Assembly: GCA_003131315.1 (NCBI GenBank)
Contig: PKUV01000140.1
Span: forward strand, 1-64,000
Reading direction: 5' to 3'
From: Acidobacteriaceae bacterium
Lineage (GTDB): Bacteria > Acidobacteriota > Terriglobia > Terriglobales > Acidobacteriaceae
Length of the DNA: 64,000 bases
Shown in pieces: positions 38,944 to 47,667 of the stretch (position 1 is its first letter; every line of letters begins with the position of its first letter). The position numbers and the translations under genes are program-made. Below the pieces are notes generated by a model that was not told the DNA's origin, searched no databases, and saw only the letters and a list, made by a program, of their open reading frames with translations.

Positions 38944-40158
38944 TTAGCCGACTGGCTGCATTTCGTGTCGGACACTATCTGCAGCGTAGAAGCAGCGCTC
39001 GTAAGTCTTGTACATGCCCTCGAAAATCCGCTCCCACGAAGTCGAAAGAGCATGTTCGCGAGCTGCTGAACCCATCCGCAAGAGCAAGCCCGGTTGGGTC
39101 AGCAGAAGCTCGGTGAAGGCAACGAAGTCATCGAAATTATTCGCGATGTATCCGGTTTTGCCATGTTGCACGGTGTATTTTGGTCCACCAGTTGCGGTGA
39201 CGACGGCGGGAACTCCTGAAGAGAGTGCTTCGAGCACGGCAAGGCCGAACGTATCGGTTTCCGATGGGAACACGAAAAGATCCATATTGGCGAATGCGCG
39301 GGATAAATTCTTCCCGGTCAGCACCCCCGTGAATTCCGCGTGCTGCATGTTGTGTCGCAGCCAGGTTGCCTCTGCACCTTGCCCAACCACAACCATCCTG
39401 AAATCCCTATGGCTGCGGGCGAGGAGCGACCGCTCAAGCTGCGCCAGGCAGCGCACGTTCTTCTCGGCCGTGAGCCGTCCCACGTAGCCGATAGTGAACG
39501 GACCGCCGTCGCGGTCCCGGAACTGCGGACTGAAAACCGCAGCATCTACGCTATGGGGCATCAAAAAACAGGGCTTGCCGGTCGCCCGCTCAAGCCCCTC
39601 GACCATTTCCTGGTTTGGCGCGAACAGCAGTCGCGGGATCCTGTAAAAACGCGCTGCGGCGCGAAAGCTCCAGCGTTCAACCGCACTCAGCAATCTGGCG
39701 GACGCGGGCTTGGGCAAGAATGACAGTACCGGAGAAAGGCGACACCGGGCATACTGATGCACATTGGTCTGCCAACTAGCGGCCAGCGGAACCCCAAGTT
39801 TATGGGCGATCAGAGCACCGAGCATCCCGACGTCGCTCGGACCCGTGATCTGCACCACATCAGGATCGAAGTCCCGCGCCAAGCGCATCACTTCGCGATA
39901 ACGCCGCCACAAGGCAAGGTCGTATTCGTGAGTCTGATCGAGCGGGAACGTCAGTGGACTCCGCCGGAGCTGGACCCTGGTTACCGAACCCGCAGTCACA
40001 ATCTCGTTGCGGGGACCTGCGTGAATGGTCAGGAAAGGGAGCTCGCGGTTCCGCGCAAATGCTTCAAAGTGTCGGCTGGTATTCGCGACGCCGTCCACTT
40101 CGTGGTAAACATCCGGAAAGAAAGCGACTCTCAGACTCCCTCGATCTCTGTTGCTCAC
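38944..40158 (-). CDS. GT4 glycosyltransferase (mannosyltransferase-like)
   Basis: 404 aa; RVAFFPDVYHEVDGVANTSRHFEAFAR, IGYVGRLTAEKNVRCLAQLE, FVFPSETDTFGLAVLEALSSGVPAVVTATGGPKYTV. Confidence 0.92.
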   Translation of the reverse strand: MSNRDRGSLRVAFFPDVYHEVDGVANTSRHFEAFARNRELPFLTIHAGPRNEIVTAGSVTRVQLRRSPLTFPLDQTHEYDLALWRRYREVMRLARDFDPDVVQITGPSDVGMLGALIAHKLGVPLAASWQTNVHQYARCRLSPVLSFLPKPASARLLSAVERWSFRAAARFYRIPRLLFAPNQEMVEGLERATGKPCFLMPHSVDAAVFSPQFRDRDGGPFTIGYVGRLTAEKNVRCLAQLERSLLARSHRDFRMVVVGQGAEATWLRHNMQHAEFTGVLTGKNLSRAFANMDLFVFPSETDTFGLAVLEALSSGVPAVVTATGGPKYTVQHGKTGYIANNFDDFVAFTELLLTQPGLLLRMGSAAREHALSTSWERIFEGMYKTYERCFYAADSVRHEMQPVG

Positions 40159-41309
40159 GACAGTGCCTCATACGCACTGTCCGAGGGGAGCTCTAAACTT
40201 ACCTCGTCTCTAAGAATCTGCCCCAACGCCCGCCGCACGGTAGCATTTTCTACAACCCGCATGACCGAGAAAATCCGTTCGATAAAAGCTGGGGGAGCCT
40301 TCCACAGAGCGGAAATCGGTTGTTCGCCAGCGGCGGACTGGTTGGGATGGAAGACTCGATCGTCCCAACGGCGACAGCCTGGCGAGTATCCCGGATAGTC
40401 GCGAATCACGTCGAGCACGGCCTGGGTGGTGCGGATGCCAAGCGGCTCTGCATACTGCGGCATAAAAAGCACATGGCTGCGTTGTTCGACCCTGATTTCG
40501 TGAACAAACTCAGAGAAGCTCTCGGCGTGCGTCAGGTTCAGGGCGCCGCTGGGCTCGCATCCATGCCGGTCTCCACCAGAGATGAGCAACCGCCGCCAGA
40601 GCCCGGCCAATTCGATGACGCCTTTGTTCTCGCTCCGGCTACGGGTAGCGTTGAGTTCAAAGGCGTGCAGGAACCTGACGTTACCCTGCAAGAATCGCCC
40701 GAGGACTTGCGCGTGTCGTCGCCGCCCCATGCCGCTCAGATCCCAGAGGGGATGGTTAAAGATCAGGAGCACCTCCGGGCACTGGTGCAGCATCGCAAGC
40801 AGTTCACTGAGCTGAACCGCGGACTGGTGGCGCGTGTATGCGCCGAGATCGGCCACAATCGCTTGTGCCCGGTTGCTCGGCAGATTGTGGACTCCGAGAT
40901 GAAATACGGCTCCTTCGAACGGGACGCTCCACTCGAGTGCAAGCGGGATTTGACTGGTCTCCTCCACCACTCGCAACAAGGTCGGCGCTGAGATGCTGTC
41001 ATGATCGGTAAGCGAAACCAGTGCTGCCAGTGCGAGCACTTTTTCGATTTGATTTCTTTCCACTTCGAAGGCCAACCTGGGGATCAAAGGCGGCGTCCAG
41101 TAAGCCCGAACCCAGTCAACCGGGATGGTCGATCTGCGGCTCTGGCGTTCCAGCGCCCAGCGGAGAAGAGGTCTTTTTTGAGTGAACTCCAGAATGAAGC
41201 GGAGGCTTTCCTTGGAGTGATTCGTGTGACTGTGCAGTGAGACAGCCGATCGGTACTCCCCGCCAATGTCTGGTTCGTTCCAAAAACAAGAAATCTGGTT
41301 TTGGGCCAA
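40155..41309 (-). CDS. PHP-domain metal-dependent phosphoesterase-like protein
   Basis: 384 aa; SLHSHTNHS, SLTDHDS, LEWSV, IFNHP and SGGDRHG match PHP metal-ligand motifs; 4-nt overlap with the GT4 gene. Confidence 0.75.
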   Translation of the reverse strand: MAQNQISCFWNEPDIGGEYRSAVSLHSHTNHSKESLRFILEFTQKRPLLRWALERQSRRSTIPVDWVRAYWTPPLIPRLAFEVERNQIEKVLALAALVSLTDHDSISAPTLLRVVEETSQIPLALEWSVPFEGAVFHLGVHNLPSNRAQAIVADLGAYTRHQSAVQLSELLAMLHQCPEVLLIFNHPLWDLSGMGRRRHAQVLGRFLQGNVRFLHAFELNATRSRSENKGVIELAGLWRRLLISGGDRHGCEPSGALNLTHAESFSEFVHEIRVEQRSHVLFMPQYAEPLGIRTTQAVLDVIRDYPGYSPGCRRWDDRVFHPNQSAAGEQPISALWKAPPAFIERIFSVMRVVENATVRRALGQILRDEVSLELPSDSAYEALS

Positions 41310-41618
41310 TCGCGCTTATCCTCAATTTGAGCTGTATGAATAACTGTGACACACCTTGCCTGAGCCGTCCAGCTAAAGAACCTTGGAAGAAGAAACAACC
41401 GGTGAGAGATTTTCATTTCCGACTTTTCCCTCCCAGAACGAGAAATGCGGTGTGACGCCGCCTCTCGGATTGCACTTGAGTGACGACCCACTCGGAAGGA
41501 ATTCTGCCCTAAGTTAGCGCTTATGTGGTATAGACCCTAGCGCGGGCACTCCCTTTGACTCGCTGCGCTCGCTCAGGGCAGGCTCTGGCCGTTGGCTCAC
41601 GCGCTACACTAGCCTCTG

Positions 41619-44018
41619 ATGGCCCTTCCGGTTTCACGGCTGCGCCGCTGGTTCGCCTTGGGCGCGATTTTGATGATTGCGATGGTCGCGGGCATGTATT
41701 TCTACGCGCGATGGCGCGTGCGCAAGGCCGTCCACGACATTCCGGCGAAAATCGGCCTCGACATTCAGCAGACCGCCGAGGGCTTTTCCGTCTCCAAGTC
41801 CGTAGAAGGCCGCACTCTGTTTACGGTGAGCGCATCCAAGGCGGTTCAGTTCAAAGGGGGTGGACATGCGGAGTTGCACAACGTCAAGATCGTCATCTAC
41901 GGCAAGGATGCCGGCCGCTTCGACCAGATTACGGGGGATGATTTCGAGTACGATCCCGCGTCGGGCAATGTGAGCGCGAAGGGCACGGTGCTGATCGACC
42001 TGGAAGCGAATCCCGAGGGGATGCGGCATTCCGACCAGACGCCTCCGGAGCAAACCAGAGACCCGATTCATCTTGAAACCAACGGGCTGGTCTTCAACAA
42101 GAATACGGGGGACGCTTCCGCCACCGGGAAGGTGGTGTTTCAAACGCCGCAGGCGTCCGGTTCAGCTGTGGGCATTGAATATGTGGCCAAGACGGGCACG
42201 ATGAACTTGCTGTCGGCGGTCGTGGTGACTGTCAGCAGGCCGCAGGCGGTTCGTCTGAACGCAGATCGTGGCCTGATTTCGAAGCAGCCCCGCCAGGTCG
42301 TGCTCACCGGCGTGCGCCTGACCCGGGAGCAGCAGCAACTACAGTCCGACCACGCGACGTTCTTCCTGCGCGAGGACAACACGGTGGACCGCATTCTTGC
42401 CGAGGGCGATGTGCGGAGCGAGTTTCATGGCCGGTCATCCTCCAACTCGAAAACGTCCAACTCGGAAGCGCGCGCGCGGTCCGATCGCGCCGAACTGTTG
42501 CTGACCGGAACGCGGAATCTGCTCACCACGGCCATTCTCACAGGCAACGTGCAACTCGCGACCCAGGGAGCGCAGACCCAAGGAACGCAACCCCAGGGAG
42601 CGCAGCCCGCCGAGGCTGCCGCCGGACGCGTGACGCTGCACTTTGCCGGGCAGCAGATGCTGGAGACCGTTCATGCCGAAGACGGCGTGCGGCTGACGCA
42701 GAGGAAGAGCCAGAGCGGGACTGGAGCGGTGGCGATGTCATCGGCGTCGGCGTCGGCACTGTCGCCGTCGCGGGCGGGGGGAGACGCGCAAAATCAAGAT
42801 ATCGAGATGACGGCCCCGGTGATGGACTTCATCGTGAAAGGCGGCCGTCAGCTGGAGCGTGCCGTGACGAGCGGACCACCGCGGATCGTGATCACGCAGC
42901 CGGGCGCGAATCAGAAGACGGTGGTTACCGCCGCCAAGTTCACTGCGAAATTCACGGAGAAGAATCGCCTGGCCACGCTGCATGGAGAACCGGACGCGAA
43001 GATCGTTTCGAGTAAGATCGGCGCGCCAGGACAGCCCGATCGAGTATCGACCAGCCAGATGCTTGATGTCGTCTTCCGGCCAGAGGGCGGCGTCGCGTCG
43101 ATCACGCAGGCAGGTGCTGTGACCTACGTCGATGGCACACAAAAGGCTTGGGCGCAGCGTGGAGAGTACACGGCCGCCGATCAACTGTTGGTGCTGAGCG
43201 GGTCGCCTCGGGTGGTGGACAACGGCATGACGACGACGGCCCAGACGATTCGTATGAACCGGACGACCGGCGACGCCATCGCCGAGGGCAACGTCAAGAG
43301 CACGTACTCCGATCTAAAAGCGCAACCGGACGGCGGCATGCTCGCCTCCTCCGACCCGATCCACGTAAGCAGCCGCAGCATGACGGCACATCGTTCACCG
43401 GCGGTTGCGGTGTACACCGGCGATGCCCGGTTGTGGCAAAACGCGAACGTGGTGCAGGCTCCCACGCTTCAATTCGATCGCGACCACCGGTCGTTGGTAG
43501 CGCAAGGGGTAGCGGAGGGGGTGGCGCGGGGGACCTTGACTCAACCGGTTTCGACCGTGTTGGTGCAAGTGGACAAGAGCGGGAAGGCGACCCCAGTCAA
43601 CATCACATCAGCGCGTCTGAACTACGCCGATGCGGAGCGGAGAATTTTCCTGGATGGCGGGGTGACCGCGAAGGGGGCCGACACTACGCTGACGGGACAG
43701 CAGATGACGGTATTTCTGCTGGCGCGGAGCCAGTCGCAAGCAGGGACGGGCCCGGGAATGCCGGGGCAAGTGGAGCGGATCGTGGCCCAAGACAGGGTTG
43801 TGATCACGCAGCCGACGCGGCATGCGACCGGTGACCGGTTGGTGTACACGGCAGCCGAGGACAAGTTCGTCCTGACTGGCGGAACTCCCAGCATTTTTGA
43901 TGCCGAACGGGGCAAGATTACGGGCGATTCGTTGACTTTCTACAGACACGATGATAGGGTGCTCGTAGAAGGTAAAGAAACGTCCCCGACCGTCACCAGG
44001 ACGCAAGTGGCACGATAA
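41619..44018 (+). CDS. Large LptC/LptA (OstA-like) LPS-transport periplasmic protein
   Basis: 799 aa; N-terminal TM anchor, repeated OstA-like segments (GDDFEYDPASGNVSAKGTVLIDL, VFNKNTGDASATGKVVF, RMNRTTGDAIAEGNVKSTYSDL, DRLVYTAAEDKFVLTGGTPSIFD); its stop immediately precedes the lptB ATG. Confidence 0.85.
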   Translation: MALPVSRLRRWFALGAILMIAMVAGMYFYARWRVRKAVHDIPAKIGLDIQQTAEGFSVSKSVEGRTLFTVSASKAVQFKGGGHAELHNVKIVIYGKDAGRFDQITGDDFEYDPASGNVSAKGTVLIDLEANPEGMRHSDQTPPEQTRDPIHLETNGLVFNKNTGDASATGKVVFQTPQASGSAVGIEYVAKTGTMNLLSAVVVTVSRPQAVRLNADRGLISKQPRQVVLTGVRLTREQQQLQSDHATFFLREDNTVDRILAEGDVRSEFHGRSSSNSKTSNSEARARSDRAELLLTGTRNLLTTAILTGNVQLATQGAQTQGTQPQGAQPAEAAAGRVTLHFAGQQMLETVHAEDGVRLTQRKSQSGTGAVAMSSASASALSPSRAGGDAQNQDIEMTAPVMDFIVKGGRQLERAVTSGPPRIVITQPGANQKTVVTAAKFTAKFTEKNRLATLHGEPDAKIVSSKIGAPGQPDRVSTSQMLDVVFRPEGGVASITQAGAVTYVDGTQKAWAQRGEYTAADQLLVLSGSPRVVDNGMTTTAQTIRMNRTTGDAIAEGNVKSTYSDLKAQPDGGMLASSDPIHVSSRSMTAHRSPAVAVYTGDARLWQNANVVQAPTLQFDRDHRSLVAQGVAEGVARGTLTQPVSTVLVQVDKSGKATPVNITSARLNYADAERRIFLDGGVTAKGADTTLTGQQMTVFLLARSQSQAGTGPGMPGQVERIVAQDRVVITQPTRHATGDRLVYTAAEDKFVLTGGTPSIFDAERGKITGDSLTFYRHDDRVLVEGKETSPTVTRTQVAR

Positions 44019-44747
44019 ATGCACACGCTGGCCACCGACGAAATTGGGAAATCCTATCGTGGCCGACGCGTAGTAAACGGCGTAAGCCTTCAGGTTCTGC
44101 AGGGCGAGGTAGTGGGCCTTCTGGGACCGAATGGCGCCGGAAAAACCACTTCCTTCTATTCCATCGTAGGTCTGGTTCCTCCCGACACAGGCAGGGTGTT
44201 GTACGACGACGAAGATATCACTAGCGTTCCCATGTACTTACGGGCGCGCCAGTACGGCATCAGCTATCTCCCTCAGGAAGCTTCGGTTTTTCGGAAACTG
44301 ACGGTCGAGGAGAACATCCTGGCCGTGCTGGAAGTCCAGCCTATTTCCTGGCATGAGCGCCGGGAAAAGGCGGAGAAGCTGATTGACCAGCTCGGACTGG
44401 AGCATATCCGGCAGAATCGCGGGTACGCGTTGTCGGGCGGGGAGCGGCGGCGGGTGGAAATCGCGCGGTCGCTCTGCATCAACCCTACATTTATATTGCT
44501 CGATGAACCGTTTTCGGGAATCGACCCGATCGCCGTTTTGGATTTGCAGAAAATCATTTCCGATCTGCGGGCCAGCGGGATCGGGATCCTGATCACGGAC
44601 CACAACGTCCGCGAGACGTTGTCGGTGACGGATCGGGCATACATCATTAACGAGGGCCGGATCTTCCGCTCCGGTACGCCGGAGGAGTTGGGTAGTGATC
44701 CGGAGGTACGGAGGGTTTATTTGGGGGAAAGCTTCTCATTGGTGTGA
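44019..44747 (+). CDS. lptB: LPS export ABC transporter ATP-binding protein LptB
   Basis: 242 aa; [56 protein letters not shown]. Confidence 0.97.
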   Translation: MHTLATDEIGKSYRGRRVVNGVSLQVLQGEVVGLLGPNGAGKTTSFYSIVGLVPPDTGRVLYDDEDITSVPMYLRARQYGISYLPQEASVFRKLTVEENILAVLEVQPISWHERREKAEKLIDQLGLEHIRQNRGYALSGGERRRVEIARSLCINPTFILLDEPFSGIDPIAVLDLQKIISDLRASGIGILITDHNVRETLSVTDRAYIINEGRIFRSGTPEELGSDPEVRRVYLGESFSLV

Positions 44748-44828
44748 GTTCTCAGTTCCCAGTTCTCAGTTCTCAGTTCTCAGTCAGCCCCGCTTTTCTG
44801 AGAACTGGGAACTGAGAACTGGGAACTG
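44745..44828. repeat. Palindromic (T)GAGTTCTCAGTTCCCAG-family element
   Basis: TGAGTTCTCAGTTCCCAGTTCTCAGTTCTCAGTTCTCAG ... CTGAGAACTGGGAACTGAGAACTGGGAACTG. Confidence 0.9.
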
Positions 44829-44976
44829 TTTCTAGTTACCAAGGCGTGGGCACATTGACCTTTCGTGCCCACACGATCTACCTCGGTGCATGAGAAGCTA
44901 AATTTTCCACACTCGGAAGTGCCGGACGTCACAGCGCGGGCCGGGTGAGTGAGGAATAATAAATTTTTAGGGAGAA

Positions 44977-46836
44977 ATGGTGCTTCTTCAGCACAAACTG
45001 AACGTCAAGTTGTCCCAGCGGCAGATATTGACGCCGGGTCTCGTGCAAATGGTCTCCGTGCTCGCGCTCAACAAGCTCGAGCTCAAGGACATGATCAATG
45101 CCGAGATGGTCGAGAACCCGGTGCTGGAAGAGCTGGAAGACGCCATCCCGATGCTCGACGATGTCGGACGACAGGAAGAGGAACGCGACCGGCTGGCCGC
45201 CAAGGCGACCGCCGCGCCGGAAGAGGGTCCGACCATCGCGGATGAGAAGAAGGATCCTTTCGAGGAGATCGATTTTGGCTCGTTTTTCCAGGATTATCTG
45301 GATCCCGGCTATCGCAGCTCGGGAGAAATGGAAGAGATCGAGAAGCCTTCGTTCGAGAACTTCCTGTCGAAGCCGGGGAACTTGAGCGACCACCTGCTAT
45401 GGCAACTGGGCGCGATTTCTGTCCGGCCGCCTGTGCACCAGGCCGCTGAGCTGATAATTGGGAATCTGAACGAAGAAGGGTACCTGATTGCCACCGACGA
45501 AGAACTGCTGGGAATCGATCCGGTCGCGGCTCCCGAGGCAGATGTGGAAGTGGCGGCCAAGATCGTTGGTGAGGCGGAGGCGCTGGGAATTGCTGTCGCC
45601 GAGGCCCCGCCGGGAACTTCTGACCTCGAGACTTCTGGCATCGAGACTTCCGTTCTCGCTCCGCAGGACCTCGCCGCAGAAGACGCCGGCCTTTCGGAGT
45701 TGACGGCGGAAGGCGCTGGAACGGGCTCTTTTGAGCCGGATGCTGAACCAGAGGTTGAGCCAGCGATAGCAGCCGAGGTTCCGCTGCCGAGCGCGGCGAG
45801 CCACGGAACCACAGCCACGGGAACAGCGGCCACGGGAGCAGCGACAGCGCCAGCCCGGATTGCGTCCGTAAACTTCACTGTCGCCGATCTGCACGAAGCG
45901 CTGGAAGTTGTGCGCCAGTTCGATCCGTCGGGCATCGCCTGTCGCGACCTGCGCGAATGCCTGCTCTATCAGTTGCGCTACCATCTGGAGCAGTTGCCGC
46001 TGCATAGAAACAGCAATGCCCTGACCGAGCAAGTTGTGAGAGACGCGATTGCCGTCGTCGATCAACATTTGCGAGCGGTGACGCTGAAGCAGTTCAAGGA
46101 AATTGCGCGTGCGATCGGGCGTCCAGTCGAAGCGGTGCAGGCGGCGCTCGAGTATGTCCGCACGCTGGATCCCCGGCCTGGCTTGCGCTACAACAAAGTT
46201 CCGGCCCGGCTGATTGAGCCCGATGTCGCTTTCGTGAAGCATGGCGACGAGTGGCTGGTCATCATGAATGACGAGGACATGCCGCAGTTGCGCTTGAATC
46301 CCGCGTACAAGCGTCTGCTGACCCGCGACGGCAATGACCGCGACACGCGTAACTACGTCAAGGATCGCTACAAGTCCGCCATCCAGCTGATTAAGAATAT
46401 CGAACAACGCAAGCAGACGATCACCAAGGTCTGCTACTCGATCGTGGCGCGGCAGCAGGATTTTCTCGAACGGGGAATCGATTTCCTGAAGCCGATGATG
46501 ATCAAAGAAGTGGCCGAAGAGATCGGCGTGCATCCTTCTACCGTCAGCCGCGCGGTTGCCAATAAGTACGTCCACACGCAGCAGGGCGTGTTCGAATTGC
46601 GGTATTTCTTCTCGGAGAGCGTGCAGGGGCCCGAGGGCGGCGGCACTTCGCTGCTGATTTTGAAACGCCGCGTCAAGAAGCTGATTGAAGAAGAAGATCC
46701 AAGCCGGCCGCTGACCGACGAACAGATCACCCGCATTCTGCAATCGCAGGGTATCCAGGTCACTCGCCGAACCGTCGCGAAATATCGGGAAGATATGAAA
46801 ATTCCGAGTACGCACCAAAGAAGAGTAAAGAAGTAA
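44977..46836 (+). CDS. rpoN: RNA polymerase sigma-54 factor
   Basis: 619 aa; LNVKLSQRQILTPGLVQMVSVLALNKLEL region I, TVSRAVANKYVHTQQGVFELRYFFSE, RpoN box TRRTVAKYREDMKIPS. Confidence 0.97.
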   Translation: MVLLQHKLNVKLSQRQILTPGLVQMVSVLALNKLELKDMINAEMVENPVLEELEDAIPMLDDVGRQEEERDRLAAKATAAPEEGPTIADEKKDPFEEIDFGSFFQDYLDPGYRSSGEMEEIEKPSFENFLSKPGNLSDHLLWQLGAISVRPPVHQAAELIIGNLNEEGYLIATDEELLGIDPVAAPEADVEVAAKIVGEAEALGIAVAEAPPGTSDLETSGIETSVLAPQDLAAEDAGLSELTAEGAGTGSFEPDAEPEVEPAIAAEVPLPSAASHGTTATGTAATGAATAPARIASVNFTVADLHEALEVVRQFDPSGIACRDLRECLLYQLRYHLEQLPLHRNSNALTEQVVRDAIAVVDQHLRAVTLKQFKEIARAIGRPVEAVQAALEYVRTLDPRPGLRYNKVPARLIEPDVAFVKHGDEWLVIMNDEDMPQLRLNPAYKRLLTRDGNDRDTRNYVKDRYKSAIQLIKNIEQRKQTITKVCYSIVARQQDFLERGIDFLKPMMIKEVAEEIGVHPSTVSRAVANKYVHTQQGVFELRYFFSESVQGPEGGGTSLLILKRRVKKLIEEEDPSRPLTDEQITRILQSQGIQVTRRTVAKYREDMKIPSTHQRRVKK

Positions 46837-46947
46837 TTGCAGAGGTTAGAGAGGTCAGATTTCAGAGGTCAGATTTCAGAGGTGAACCCAATAGCCGCGA
46901 GGGTGAAGGTTTTCACCTCTGCAATCTGACCTCTCACCTCTGACCTT
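46837..46947. repeat. Palindromic AGAGGTCAGATT-family element
   Basis: ATTGCAGAGGTTAGAGAGGTCAGATTTCAGAGGTCAGATTTCAGAGGTG ... CACCTCTGCAATCTGACCTCTCACCTCTGACCTT. Confidence 0.9.
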
Positions 46948-46962
46948 GCTGGAGGCTCCTTA

Positions 46963-47556
46963 ATGAACGTGGAATATACCGCGAGGAAATACGAAATTAC
47001 TCCCACCATCCGCAGGGAAGTTGAAACCGGCCTTAACAAGATCCGCAAAATTCTAGGCGACCGATTCGAGACCAAGGTGATTCTGGCCGTCGAAAAGCGC
47101 CGGCACAAAGCCGAAATCACGATCAACCCGCCAAATGGTCCCATCGTGGGGCTGGCTCAGACCACCGACATGGCGTCGGCCGTCAGTGAAGCTCTCGACC
47201 ACCTGCAGAAGCAGGCGCTCAAATATAAAACGAAATGGCTGAGCAAGAAGCGCAAGGCGGTCAAGAAGTTTGACGGCCAGTCGCTGGAAGACAACATTGA
47301 GGTGGCGCTCGGACTGGCGGAGAGTGCTACAGTTTCCGTTCTCGTGCATAAATTTCCATCGGTGGCGCGGACCACCGAGGTGCATCTGGTGCATGCCAAG
47401 GACTCGGTTGCGCTTCGTCCGATGACGTTGGAAGAAGCGATCAAAGAGGCCCACTTCCGCGACAAAGATGTTTTCGTATTCCGCGATCCCAAGGGCAAGT
47501 TGATGGTGCTGCACCGGACACGGGAAGGCAAGATGGAGTTGATCGAAGCACCGTAG
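46963..47556 (+). CDS. hpf: Ribosome hibernation promoting factor (long form)
   Basis: 197 aa; MNVEYTARKYEITPTIRREVETGLNKIRKIL; C-terminal HPF dimerization domain VLVHKFPSV...RPMTLEEAIKEAHFRDKDVFVFRDPKGKLMVLHRTREGKMELIE. Confidence 0.92.
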   Translation: MNVEYTARKYEITPTIRREVETGLNKIRKILGDRFETKVILAVEKRRHKAEITINPPNGPIVGLAQTTDMASAVSEALDHLQKQALKYKTKWLSKKRKAVKKFDGQSLEDNIEVALGLAESATVSVLVHKFPSVARTTEVHLVHAKDSVALRPMTLEEAIKEAHFRDKDVFVFRDPKGKLMVLHRTREGKMELIEAP

Positions 47557-47570
47557 AAGCAGGAGAAGCA

Positions 47571-47663
47571 ATTGCAGAGGTTAGAGGTCAGATTGCAGAG
47601 GTGAAACCAAATGCGCATCGGGCCTTTTACCTCTGTAATCTGACCTCTTACCTCTGACCTTGT
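47571..47663. repeat. Palindromic AGAGGTCAGATT-family element
   Basis: ATTGCAGAGGTTAGAGGTCAGATTGCAGAGGTGAAA ... TTTTACCTCTGTAATCTGACCTCTTACCTCTGACCTT. Confidence 0.9.
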
Positions 47664-47667
47664 TTTC

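Noticed and set aside
45397-46818. 473-aa minus-strand ORF over rpoN
   Set aside because: Antisense shadow; rpoN motifs are unambiguous.
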